NCBI RefSeq assembly: GCF_029852145.1
Contig: NC_079972.1
Location: 6,645,795 to 6,709,794 of the forward strand
Direction of reading: 5' to 3'
Source: Microplitis mediator
Lineage: Eukaryota; Arthropoda; Insecta; Hymenoptera; Braconidae
DNA: 64,000 nt
A model generated the notes under the pieces. The model searched no databases. It was not told the DNA's origin and was given only the letters and a program-made list of their open reading frames with translations. This document shows positions 46,666 to 56,985 of the stretch, one piece after another. The position numbers and the translations under genes are program-made. How positions within the stretch are numbered: the first letter of the stretch is position 1; the number at the start of each line of letters is the position of its first letter.

Positions 46666-47263
46666 AGAAATGGATTATTATTAGTACTTATTATAATAAA
46701 AATAATATTATTTTTCTTTATGTGATGCAGTTTTCATTCTAAAATTATTGTTATTAACAATTAAACTATAGTCATATATTTTGAAATTTCAATTGAAAGT
46801 TTCCTAATCATCATAAATGCGAATTAAATCTACATGTAGATTTCACTGCAGTGACATCATGTAAAAATCTATATATCTCTGAAGAAAATTATCGGTCAAA
46901 ATTTAGAATTTGAAAAAATAACGTTAAGTATGTAAAACAATAAAACTTATTACACCATGATTTTATATAAAAATTGATAATCAACATTTAATAACAGTTC
47001 CTATAAACAGTAAGGAACGTAAGTAATTATAATATGTATGCGGAGTGATTGAAATTTTGTTAATAAATGCAATTTTATTTTTATATGGTAGATAAATTAA
47101 ACTAAAATTTTCCTTATTAAAAAGGTTTACAATTTCATTAACCACCTGCTTATCTAACTATTGTTATTAATAAATTTCGTAGCATGTCAATAAAATAATG
47201 CTTACAATTAATTTTAATTAATTTTAAATTTTTCTTATCATCATAAATTATTTCCCGACTAGA
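46666..47263. other. no feature seen
   Basis: AT-rich spacer between the piggyBac-like element and the next array element. Confidence 0.4.
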
Positions 47264-47328
47264 ATTTTTCATAAGGGCCTGACGAGGTCCTTATCGGGTT
47301 AACCTTATTTCAAATAAGGTCCCAATCA

Positions 47329-48554
47329 CCCGGGAAAAAATCAGCATGCATGATCATGCCTGAGCAGGCTTAAATCTCATGCGTGATCAGGCCTGAATTT
47401 TGGCCAGACATGAACAGGCATGATTCTGCCTGAGAAGTCATGAACGTGCCCAGTCATGCATGATCAGACCTGGATTTTGGCCAGGCATGATCATGCATGA
47501 CCATACATTATCATGGATGATCATGCATGACCATACATTATCATGCATGATCATAACTTATCATGCATGATCTTCCCTGAGCAGGCATATGATTTTATAA
47601 TCTGTGATTCCTCTCGAGCACGTTTGGTCGTATTTAAATATTGGCTGCTTATGAAAAATACGATCAGGCATTCTCATACATGAGCACGCGTTATTATGCA
47701 TGTACATGCATTCCCATAGCTTATTTATTTGGAAGATGTTGCTGTAAGTATTAGAAACTAAGGTATATAATTAATCGTACTATACAAATGATAGAGAGTA
47801 ATTTATCAATTTTCATTGGTTCTTTTATTTTGAACTTTCATTAAAAACTGTTTTTAACATATTATTCACTTAATGCATTAAACAATTAATATTTATGAAT
47901 ACAAATTGTTTTTTTATTTATTTAACTATTCATATGTTTAGTTTTCCACTATATTTAAATGGTGTATTATCGTACGATGGACGGTGTGGCTCAATAAGTT
48001 ATAGATCAAATTGAATGGAATATAGTATAGTGCCGGATAGCTCAACTGGTAGAGCACTCGGCGCGATACCGAATTGGTCTGGGTTCGATTCCCAGTTCGG
48101 GCTATCTATATTTTTCTCAATTTATCTATAAATTGTCTTATTGAGAAATTTGCATGTTTAGGTTTCCACTATATTTAAATGGGTTTCCACTATATATAAA
48201 AAACTCGAGATACAATGATTTCTAACGTAAGTCATGAGCAAGCCTGATCTAGGATGAATCATGCATGATCGTGCTTGATCACAAATGAGTTATACATGAT
48301 CAAATATGAACCATGTATGGTCATGCATGACAGAGCATGCTCAATCATGACGTTTCCTGATGGATAATATCTCTGGATACAATTATATCAAACTTAATGC
48401 ATGCGCAAGCTTGATCTAGAATGAGTCATGCATGATCATGCTTGATCACGAATGAGTCATGCCTGGCCATGAATGAATCATGCACGATCAGGCACGAATC
48501 ATGCATGAATCCTGCATGATCATACATGATCATGCATGGTGATATTTTCCCGGG
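47329..48554. mobile_element. CCC...GGG array element M, nested in L
   Basis: The ends are CCCGGGAAAAAATCAGCATG and its near reverse complement ending TTTTCCCGGG, flanked by CA on both sides. The interior is filled with GCATGATCATGC and GCATGACC words on both sides of a central tRNA-like module. Confidence 0.8.
48032..48180 (+). repeat. tRNA-like SINE in element M
   Basis: It reads GCCGGATAGCTCAACTGG (box A) and GGGTTCGATTCCC (box B), ending TTCGGGC. The acceptor arms would pair as GCCCGGA/TTCGGGC but for one missing C, and the anticodon loop lacks U33, so a working tRNA is unlikely. The downstream 80 bp match the copy at 12023. TTTCCACTATATTTAAATGG is repeated on both sides. Confidence 0.75.
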
Positions 48555-48721
48555 CAGGGTATCCTGACGAGGATCCTGATATGGATGTAACGCTTAAGAC
48601 CCATGAGGTCCTTATCAGGATTGCCTTATCAGGACCTTACCAGGATATCCTCATCACGTCCTTATCAGGATTGCCTTATTAGTAATTATTTAAAAAAAAA
48701 TATTAAATTACAAAAAAAAAT

Positions 48722-49127
48722 TAGAGAATTTTAAAAGTTTTGAAGCAAGTAGTAAAAAATAGGCTTGAAGAATATTTAGAATCAAATAATTTATTAGATG
48801 ATGAACAATATGGCTTTAGAAAATATTTTTCTTGTGAAACAGCGATCCAGACCTCTCTTATCGATTGGCGTAAATATCGAGATAAAGGTATGTTTATTGG
48901 GACATTGTTTATTGATTTCGCTAGGGCATTTGAAACAATTAATAGAAATGTATTAATTGAGAAACTTAGGAAAGTAGGAATTGGAGGAGTGGTATTAAAA
49001 TGGTTTGAATCATACTTAAGTGATAGAAGACAGAGAGTCAAGTTAGCAAATATATTTTCTGATGAAATAAGAAATGAGAACGGTGTGCCCCAGGGTTCTA
49101 AACTTGGTCCACTGCTTTTTCTGATTT
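48722..49127 (+). pseudogene. CR1/L2-like LINE reverse transcriptase, part 1 of 3
   Basis: The open frame encodes the first half of a reverse transcriptase palm: LLDDEQYGFRKYFSCETA, motif A FIDFARAFETI (usual form FxDFxKAFD) and motif B GVPQGSKLGPLLFLI. A stop (TAG) at 48722 and AT-rich sequence mark the 5' truncation typical of LINE copies. The frame is interrupted after CTGATTT by element B. Residues after that are element sequence. The SCETA and GPLLFLI wording points to the CR1/L2/Daphne group of the Jockey superfamily; clade is not certain. Confidence 0.88.
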
Positions 49128-51451
49128 CCCTCGCGGAATTGCCATAACGGTATTTCTACGGTATTTTCCGAGTATTTTTTGGGTATAAGTATTATTACGG
49201 TATACCCTAGGTATAAATGCGGTATGTTTGTGAAATTTTATTACCGTATTAATACCGTAAATATATTGTGTTGATACCAAATTTATATAGGGACTGTACC
49301 GTATTTATACTGTGTTTATACCGTATTTACGCTCTCGCTATACCGTATTTGTACAATGATTATACTCCATTTATATGGTTTTTATGCTGTACTTAAACGT
49401 CGGTTATACCGTATTTATACGGTTGGTATACCTCATTTAAACAGTGGTTACACGGTATTCATATAATGTTCGCACCGTATTTAAACGGTATTTATGCGGT
49501 ATAAATATGGTGGTTATGCCGCATTTATACAGTGATTATGCCGTCTCACTCTTACAGGCTGAAAAATACTTTTCATATCTTTCAGTTTTATTAACAAACA
49601 ATCTTCAGATTCTATAACAGATACAATATGTTTTACTACTACTTGCATTCTTAAATGGCTCATCTCTTCACTATGTTCTGCTTTCAATTTTTCAATAAAA
49701 AAGTACAGCTGTAAAAATGAACTAGTTCATTTTTACTTTCACAAAAAAATTTTTTTCAAAAAAATTTCTCTCATTAACAAATAAAAACTCTTGAAACTAG
49801 TAAAAATTTTTCAATTTAAACATAAAAATATGTTTACTTGAGGAAAAAAAATTTTGATTCAAGATTAAAATTTCAAGATAATTATTTACTTGGTGCAAGA
49901 AAATTTTACTTTTCCGAATCGTTAAAACAAAATTTCTTGAATCAGGAATTGTTTTCTTGATTCGAGTTAACTGTTTTTTCTATGTAGTAATGATTCGCAA
50001 GAACATCAGATAATTTTGAAATACATTTAGGATCAATATTAATAACTAGGATTATTTTATGATTAAAAATTACATTCTTCAATTGAAACATGTCTAAACA
50101 CTGCAGTGTTTATGTCGTATGGGTATTTTGACATAAAAGTCTTTTTTTAGCTCATAAAGTTCTTTATTTGTACATTATAAAAACCTTCACGCGTCTTTTA
50201 AATTTTAGTTTCTCTACACAGAAAATACAGTTAACTTGAACTAAGAAAAATATTCTTGATACAAGTAAATTTTTTTTAACGATTCGGAAAATAAAAATTT
50301 TTTTACATCAAATAAATAATCATTTTGAAATCTTTACTTTGAATCAAAATTTTTTTTCCTCAAGTTAACATATTTTTATGCTTTAGTCGAAAAATTTTTA
50401 ATTGTTTTAAAAGTTTTTATTTCTTAAAATAAAAGATATTTTATTGAAGAAAGCCGTGCCAGGTTATTGTAGCAATATTGTATTTTTTTGTTTGAAAAAA
50501 ATAAAATTTCTTGGAATAATTACTATTTGTTTAACAAAAGAATTTTCGTATGCTCCAACCAAAAAAAAAAAAAAGTTACTCAAACCGAGAGAAAAATTTC
50601 TTGGAAGAAAAGATATATATGGAAGAGAGGGAAGTCACTGGTGCTAGGCAGCAGCAGCGAGAATAGTTCGGTGCGCGCCACTAGGTAGCGCCTACGATTT
50701 GTAGTGTCCCTGGTAAGAAACTTATTTCAGAAGTCTTATATTCCGAAATTGTGACCATTCTGGCGCGGGTACTCCTCCGTTATTTGATAGAGTGATAAGT
50801 ACCTCTTTTGATGGTAATATAGTACAACCTATATTACAAAATGACAAAAATATTTATTATCAATGTTTCCATAAATAATTTATCTCTGAATTTGAACTTG
50901 AGCTTTAACAAAAATATTTTAATCAAAAGTCTTTAGAATCTCTACTATATGATTAAAAATATACGAGTGACATAATACATTGTAAAGCAATATAAATAAT
51001 TATATAGAGCCATTTATCATTAATAATTATATATAGTTTTTTTTACCATGTACTGGAGAAATTCCGTATAAACACCTCATTAAATCAGTAGAATTGTTGT
51101 GTGAACTCGGTAGAAATGCCATATAAATTCAGTAGAAATGCCGTATTATTACGCTAACAATGTCATATTATTACGGTAGAAATTTCGTATTAATATCATA
51201 TACATGAAGTATTAATCTTATAGAAATGCCGTATTAATACAGTAGAAGAACCGTATTATTACGGTAGAAATAACGTATTAATACGGTAGAAATGCCGTAT
51301 AAGCTTCGTATAAACGCAGTATAAGCTCTGTAGGAATACCGTAATTAAATTTCACAAACATACCGTATGAATACGGTAAAACTACTTGTTATCGACTACG
51401 TGTATGCTCTTTTAATACAGTGTTCAAACCGTATCATGAAAACCGCGAGGG
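49128..51451. mobile_element. CCC...GGG array element B, inserted in the LINE frame
   Basis: The ends are CCCTCGCGGAATTGCC and, read outward, CCCTCGCGGTTTTCATG. TT lies on both sides, and removing the element plus one TT puts the flanking codons (FLI and YVNDM) into one frame. The outer 420 bp on each side are arrays of ATACGGTA/TACCGTAT. The middle (about 49560-51040) holds an inverted repeat with TTCTTGATTC words (49760-49992 against 50215-50440) and AT-rich sequence. Confidence 0.92.
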
Positions 51452-51878
51452 TTATGTAAATGATATGATTAGTTTAATACGAAATTTGGGGGTAACATGT
51501 AGACTTTTTGCGGATGATACTAAAATTTATTATGCGAGTGATGACCTGAAGGCTATTGAAAGTAAGTTGAATATGAGTCTATCAATATTATATAAATGGT
51601 TGTTAAAAAATCAAATGAAGATCAATATTAAAAAAACTGTTTTCATGATAATCCATGATAAAAAAAATAATTTTGTCAAAGATTGTTGTGATATTAGACT
51701 TAATGATTATAAGATAGCTGAAGTACAAAAAATTAAATATTTAGGTATCATAATTGATGAAAATCTGACTTTCAAGGACAATGCAAATGAAACTATAAAT
51801 AAAATGGCAAAAAAACTAAATATTATGTATCGTCTGGGAAATTCAATTAGTAATTATTCGAAAAATTTAATTTATAAA
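51452..51878 (+). pseudogene. CR1/L2-like LINE reverse transcriptase, part 2 of 3
   Basis: The frame resumes at YVNDMISLIRN and shows motif C RLFADDTKIYYAS, the catalytic FADD, then KWLLKNQMKINIKKT and KYLGIIIDENLTF, which are the usual thumb-region phrases. It is cut at NLIYK by the BEL/Pao element. Any reading upstream of 51452 in this frame lies in element B. Confidence 0.9.
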
Positions 51879-52914
51879 TGTTGTAATATTAATTAAATAA
51901 AGACATGCCAGGACTGGTTGGTGGTTGGGATGTTTGAAAAATACGCATATTTAAAAATATAACAATATTTTTATTTGTCACAGCACAAAATATCACTGGG
52001 TTGCAAATTAAATAGTTTATTTAATTTATAAATACTGTTAATTGTCTGAGCTCATGAATACGTGAATAATTGAATACAAATTATTGAGTTGAGCTCGAGT
52101 AAATAATGAATTAAAAATAATCAAGTTGAGTTTAATTGAACACTGAGTTGAATGCAAAAATGTCATGATAATAAGTAACATGATGTCAGAGGTTACTGAG
52201 CGAAGTGAACACATTAATTACTATTTTTAATAGCACTGAATACATAAATATTTTTGTTATTGAGTTTTAATAGTGATGATCACTTAATTGAATTAAATTT
52301 AATGAGCTCATGATAAATTACACTGAATTTAATTTATCTGTTGAACACGTGGTAGCATGATAGCAGAGGCTACTGAGCGAAACATAACTTTTATATTAAT
52401 TAAGAAATTGAGCATAATGATAATTAAATAAATCGTAAAACTGAGTCTTTTAAATTAATTGAGCACTGATAGCAAGTAAATGTTTAATAAATAATGCACC
52501 TGTTGCTTTCTCGATGATATAACCTCGTCAGGAACAGGTTGTAGAGCACTGGATTTCTTGATGTTATTTATTAATTATTTTATGAGCTCTGGAGCTCGCG
52601 ATTATAAAAATAATTATATTTTTATATAGAGTAATGAACTCTGAATGCAGTTAATTGATTACTTTTAATTAGATACTCGAGATGAGCGCAATTTTGAAAG
52701 ATTATACAAAACACGTGGTGACACTTGAAATTGTATAAACGAATAGGATAATGGCGTCGGTCTTCTTGCCACGAGGCAGGATAAATTCATGCGCATGCGT
52801 CGCACAGTGCAAGTCAAGTTCTCATAGATGGACACTAGGCCCCAGTAGGTGCTGCCTCTATTTGCCGGAAGTTCAACTACATTCAAATTTGAATGTAGTT
52901 GTGATTACGCAACA
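51879..52914 (-). repeat. BEL/Pao 3' LTR
   Basis: 1036 bp, TG...CA. It contains an internal pair of direct repeats (CAGAGGTTACTGAGCGAA near 52190 and CAGAGGCTACTGAGCGAA near 52363). The small frame at 52665-52886 starts with TTG and is not a gene. Confidence 0.95.
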
Positions 52915-52930
52915 TTCCGCCCGCCATCAG
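52915..52930 (-). other. polypurine tract
   Basis: On the minus strand GATGGCGGGCGGAA ends directly at the 3' LTR. It is purine-rich with few pyrimidines and stands where plus-strand priming is expected. Confidence 0.65.
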
Positions 52931-53001
52931 CAACAGAGTTGATGATTGATGAGTTCTTGAGTACTTGATCTTTTGATGAGCATGTCATTGAACCAGTGAA
53001 G

Positions 53002-56000
53002 TTATTCTTCGTCATCTTCTTGAGGTTCTGGTTCAATTGGTAGGAGTGCTAGCTTCGTGATTGGACGAGTGAGTGTTGAGTTCACTGTTTTAAGCGTAGC
53101 AACCCTGGTCAATCCATCTTTGCCAGGGTGAAGTGCGATAATACGAGCGAGAGGCCACCTGGTTGGTGGAAACCTTTCGTCGGTGAGTAATACAAGTGAC
53201 CCAACTTGAATTTGATGAGTTGGGCGTTGCCACTTGGTGATTGCCAGTTGTCTTTGAAGATAACTTGTAGACCAATGATTCCAGAACTGTTGAACACGTT
53301 GTTGTAAAAATTGCCATCTAGACAATCGAGAACTATTTGTATCGATGAGTGCTGGTTCAGGAATCATGTTGAGTGCTCGTCCAATTAAGAAGTGACCAGG
53401 AGTGAGTGCATCCATATCATCTGGATCTTCCGTGAGTGGCTCCAATGGTCTTGAATTCAATATAGCTTCAATTTGCGTAAGAAGAGTCGTAAATTCTTCA
53501 AACGTAAATGAAGACTCTCCCACTGATCGAGTAAGATGATGCTTGAGTGATTTGACAGCAGCTTCCCACTTTCCACCCATGTGTGGAGCTGCTGGTGGAT
53601 TGAAATGCCAGGCAATACTGTTCACAGTGATGTGATCCAGTATTTCTCTTGACTCTTGAGTTCCTTGAGTGAACAGACGGTTGAGATCAGTTTCAGCGCC
53701 TTTGAACGTCGTTCCACAATCGCTGTAGAGTGCTGTGCAGATGCCTCGTCGGCTGATAAATCTGCGGAGTGCTGCGATGAACCCACTAGAGCTGTAGTCG
53801 CTGACTACCTCTAGATGTACTGCGGACGTAGAAAGGCAGACAAAAACACAAATCCAGCCTTTGTATGTTTTTGCTCCTCTGCGTCTCCAATTTTTGAGTG
53901 TTATTGGGCCAGCATAGTCAACTCCAGTGTGAGTGAATGCAGATGATGGAGTAACTCGTGATACTGGTAGCTGACCCATGAGTTGTTGAGCTCTATCAGC
54001 ACGATGTCGTGCGCATTTTATACATTTGAGTATAATTGAGCGTACTGGTTGTCTACCGCCAATGATCCAGTACTTTTGTCGTATGAATGCAAGAGTAAGT
54101 TGAGTACCACCATGCATGGTACGCTGATGAGCATCAGAGATGATGAGTTTTGTGAGTGCCGCATTCCGTGGTAGAATAGCAGGATGCTTGCTTTGGTCTT
54201 GATTTGAAGAATTTTCCAACCGTCCACCTACTCGAATGATGCCGTCGGTGTCAATGAATGCAACCAATCGAGCAAATGGATGACCATTAGGCCATGGTGC
54301 GTGTTTGGAGTGCATGTTGATCTCGTTTGAAAAGTGAATGCGTTGAGTTTCTTTGATACAGAAGTTGAGTGCAGAAATTACTTCGTCAGAAGTAATTGGA
54401 GTCTTGAGTGATGAGTTTGGTGATTTCTTGATCATGTCACGAAGTCTAAAGCAGATTGCAGTAGCTCGTAACATGCGTAGGAGTGGTATTGGCCGTTCCA
54501 TGATAGGCCAATTTGATTTTAGCGATGAATTCGATGAGAACAGGGCCAGTCCAGGCCGTTCTTCTGCTTGAGCTCCTGTATCATCGATTGATGGACATTT
54601 AGGCCAGGACGATGAACTCTTGAGCAACCATGGTGGGCCAGTCCACCATAGTTGATGATCACGGAGTTGAGTAGGTGTCAACCCTCGTGTTGCGCAGTCT
54701 GCTGGATTTTGTGTGCCCGGAATGAAATTCCAGTGGCCATCTGGAAGTAGATCTTGAATATGTGACACCCTATTTCGAACAAACTCCTTCCAGCGAGACG
54801 GATGAGATTTAATCCACGTGAGTGTAATTGTTGAGTCCGTCCACAAGTATATTGGCGATTGAGTGAGATTGAGAGTGCTCTGGCAGTGTTTTGTGAGTTT
54901 TGCCAACATGTGAGCTGCGGTGAGTTCTAACCTTGGTATCGTTAGTCGTTTTAACGGAGCTACCTTGGTTTTGGAGCAGAGCAGCGTAACTTTGACTCCA
55001 TGAGCAGGTGTGTGGACTTTGATGAACACGGCAGCTGCCATTGCCAATTGAGAGGCGTCCGAGAATCCATGGATTTCGGTGGTTGAGCACGTGGATGAGT
55101 GGATCCATCTTGGAATTTTGATTTCAGAGATAAATTTGAGTTCATTTTTGAAGTTTCTCCATTTATGCCGTTGATTGGCTGCCAATGGAGTGTCCCAGCT
55201 GAGCTTTTCGAGCCAAAGCTCCTGCATGAATACCTTGGCTCGAATGATGAGTGGTGCGAGAAATCCAAGAGGATCAAAGATTTGAGCAATCTCTGATAAA
55301 ATGATCCTTTTTGTAAATTTTGGAGTTGAGCATGGTGGTGAGTACGTAAAAAAGAACTGATCTGAGTGTGAGGACCAGTACATGCCCAGAATCTTGGTGC
55401 TGGAGTCTGGATCCTCGAATTTATGATTTTTGATCGCTTCCACATGATTGAGTTGTTGTAATTTTGGATGATTGCTTGCCCATTTAGCAAGAGGGAATCC
55501 GCCCGCCTTGCAGAGTGCTTCAAGTTGATCAGCAACTTGTTGTAATGAGTCCAAGTCATCGGCACCACCAAAGATATCGTCAACATATCTTCCGTGGGTG
55601 AGTGGAATTATCGCAAGAGGAAATCGATGTCCTTCGTCTTCAACCAATTGAAGTAGAGCACGAACGGCCAAATATGGAGCTGGTCTGGTCCCGTAAGTGA
55701 CCGTGGTGAGTTTATATGGAGTTATTTGGCCTTGTTGGTTGAACCAGAGTATTTGTTGAAGTGATTGATCGCGTTCGTCGACCAAAATCTGTCTAAACAT
55801 CTTCGTGATATCTGTTATGAAGATGAGCTTATGAGTGCGAACTCCTATGAGTACGTCGAAGATGTCTAGTTGCAGTTTTGGACCGGTGTGAAGCACATCG
55901 TTGAGTGAAAGACCTGAGCTGGTGGTTTTGGAACCGTTGAAAACTACTCGCAGCTTGGTTGTGATGCTGCTTTCCCGTAAGACTCCATGATGAGGGAGAT

Positions 56001-56985
56001 AGTAGTCTGGTTCACTTGTTGTTGATTGAGTTGATTCCACCATGTGGTTGAGTTCTTCGTATTCCTTCAGAAAATCAAGGTAGAGTGCTTTCAAACGATC
56101 GTCATGATCTAAACGACGTTTGAGATGAATAAGACAGCGGTATGCTGCTGAGTACGAATTTCCCAGCTGTTGAGGTGACGATTTGATTGGCAGTCGAACT
56201 ATGTATCGTCCTGAACTGTCTCGTCGATGAGTTTGTTGAAAATGCGCTTCACACGCCTCCTCATCTGGGTTGAGTTCCTTGATTTTGCTGACTGGAATTT
56301 CTTCTTGAGTCCAGAAGCGTGATAGCAGGTCTTGAAGTTGTTGAGTTGACTGCTCGACAGCAGCATGATAAGTAATAGATGGTCGATGAGTGCGTTGAGT
56401 AACTGGACCAAGTAATATCCATCCGAAGATGGTATCTTGAGCGATTGGCAGGCCTTCAGACCTTTTAATGAGTGCATCTTTAATGATAAGACCATAATGA
56501 TCGGCACCAATGATGATATCAATTGGTCCTGGTCTCATGAACGCTGGATCTGCCAATTGTAGTTGTTTGTATTGGTCCCAGTTGAGTGTGTTGAGTGCAA
56601 CAGATGGTAGTTGAGTAGTGAGACCACCTAGTATATGAGCACTGATGATGACTGAGTCGTTTGAATGCTTAGATGAAAGCTTGAGTGCGACTTGACCTTT
56701 AGTTCTACCAGCATTGGCAACACCAATACCAATAATCTGGATAGATGAGTGAGTGCGTTTAAGTTTGAGTGAATTGACAAAGGAATCTGAAACAAACGAT
56801 AATTCAGACCCTGGATCCAGCAATATGCGTACTGGATGAGTACTTAACTTGGTGATCAAGTCCACTAGGCATGTTGCGAGTAAGATTGCTGGGCGATGAG
56901 TACTAGTATGATGAATGCCGGACGTGTTGAGTGCAATTGAGTTCAGTTGAGCGTCGCTCGAGTCGTCATGTGGAAGCAGACGTCT
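53002..56985 (-). CDS. pol: BEL/Pao pol: protease, reverse transcriptase, RNase H, integrase
   Basis: This frame encodes the retroelement polyprotein that copies and integrates the element. It follows gag in the same frame after a TAA and has no ATG at its beginning; numbering here counts from the GTG at 56865. In order: aspartic protease with LLDPGSELSF (about 15-24); reverse transcriptase with TDITKMF (about 351) and the catalytic YVDD (427-430); RNase H with FSDAS (about 602), RLELTA (about 645), WTDST (about 675) and PADCATRG (about 721); integrase zinc finger with histidines near 913 and 918 and CIKC (948-951); integrase catalytic residues in GVDYAG (about 983), SDCGTTF (about 1049) and GGKWEAAV (about 1101); and a C-terminal DUF5641-like part with HFLIGRAL. 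All catalytic residues that I can place are present and the frame is unbroken to the stop at 53002. The protease motif is DPG instead of D-S/T-G; related BEL proteases also vary here. Confidence 0.95.
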   Translation of the reverse strand, partial: RRLLPHDDSSDAQLNSIALNTSGIHHTSTHRPAILLATCLVDLITKLSTHPVRILLDPGSELSFVSDSFVNSLKLKRTHSSIQIIGIGVANAGRTKGQVALKLSSKHSNDSVIISAHILGGLTTQLPSVALNTLNWDQYKQLQLADPAFMRPGPIDIIIGADHYGLIIKDALIKRSEGLPIAQDTIFGWILLGPVTQRTHRPSITYHAAVEQSTQQLQDLLSRFWTQEEIPVSKIKELNPDEEACEAHFQQTHRRDSSGRYIVRLPIKSSPQQLGNSYSAAYRCLIHLKRRLDHDDRLKALYLDFLKEYEELNHMVESTQSTTSEPDYYLPHHGVLRESSITTKLRVVFNGSKTTSSGLSLNDVLHTGPKLQLDIFDVLIGVRTHKLIFITDITKMFRQILVDERDQSLQQILWFNQQGQITPYKLTTVTYGTRPAPYLAVRALLQLVEDEGHRFPLAIIPLTHGRYVDDIFGGADDLDSLQQVADQLEALCKAGGFPLAKWASNHPKLQQLNHVEAIKNHKFEDPDSSTKILGMYWSSHSDQFFFTYSPPCSTPKFTKRIILSEIAQIFDPLGFLAPLIIRAKVFMQELWLEKLSWDTPLAANQRHKWRNFKNELKFISEIKIPRWIHSSTCSTTEIHGFSDASQLAMAAAVFIKVHTPAHGVKVTLLCSKTKVAPLKRLTIPRLELTAAHMLAKLTKHCQSTLNLTQSPIYLWTDSTITLTWIKSHPSRWKEFVRNRVSHIQDLLPDGHWNFIPGTQNPADCATRGLTPTQLRDHQLWWTGPPWLLKSSSSWPKCPSIDDTGAQAEERPGLALFSSNSSLKSNWPIMERPIPLLRMLRATAICFRLRDMIKKSPNSSLKTPITSDEVISALNFCIKETQRIHFSNEINMHSKHAPWPNGHPFARLVAFIDTDGIIRVGGRLENSSNQDQSKHPAILPRNAALTKLIISDAHQRTMHGGTQLTLAFIRQKYWIIGGRQPVRSIILKCIKCARHRADRAQQLMGQLPVSRVTPSSAFTHTGVDYAGPITLKNWRRRGAKTYKGWICVFVCLSTSAVHLEVVSDYSSSGFIAALRRFISRRGICTALYSDCGTTFKGAETDLNRLFTQGTQESREILDHITVNSIAWHFNPPAAPHMGGKWEAAVKSLKHHLTRSVGESSFTFEEFTTLLTQIEAILNSRPLEPLTEDPDDMDALTPGHFLIGRALNMIPEPALIDTNSSRLSRWQFLQQRVQQFWNHWSTSYLQRQLAITKWQRPTHQIQVGSLVLLTDERFPPTRWPLARIIALHPGKDGLTRVATLKTVNSTLTRPITKLALLPIEPEPQEDDEE

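Larger units (their letters stand above)
47264..48680. mobile_element. CCC array element L, left end clear
   Basis: It begins CCCGACTAGAATTTTTCATA, the same end as element F. Interior words are GGTCCTTATC, CCTTATCAGGAT and similar, before and after the nested element M. A GGG terminus was not found; the following LINE may have joined to a truncated end. Confidence 0.55.

Noticed and set aside
48032..48103. Functional tRNA gene
   Set aside because: The acceptor stem lacks one base, U33 is missing from the anticodon loop, and the same body with its tail recurs at 12023, as expected for a SINE.
52665..52886. Conserved 73-codon frame present twice (also 59380-59601)
   Set aside because: The two copies are the two LTRs of one element, the start is TTG, and no domain is visible.
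54960..55586. 208-codon minus-strand frame
   Set aside because: It is an out-of-frame shadow of pol.
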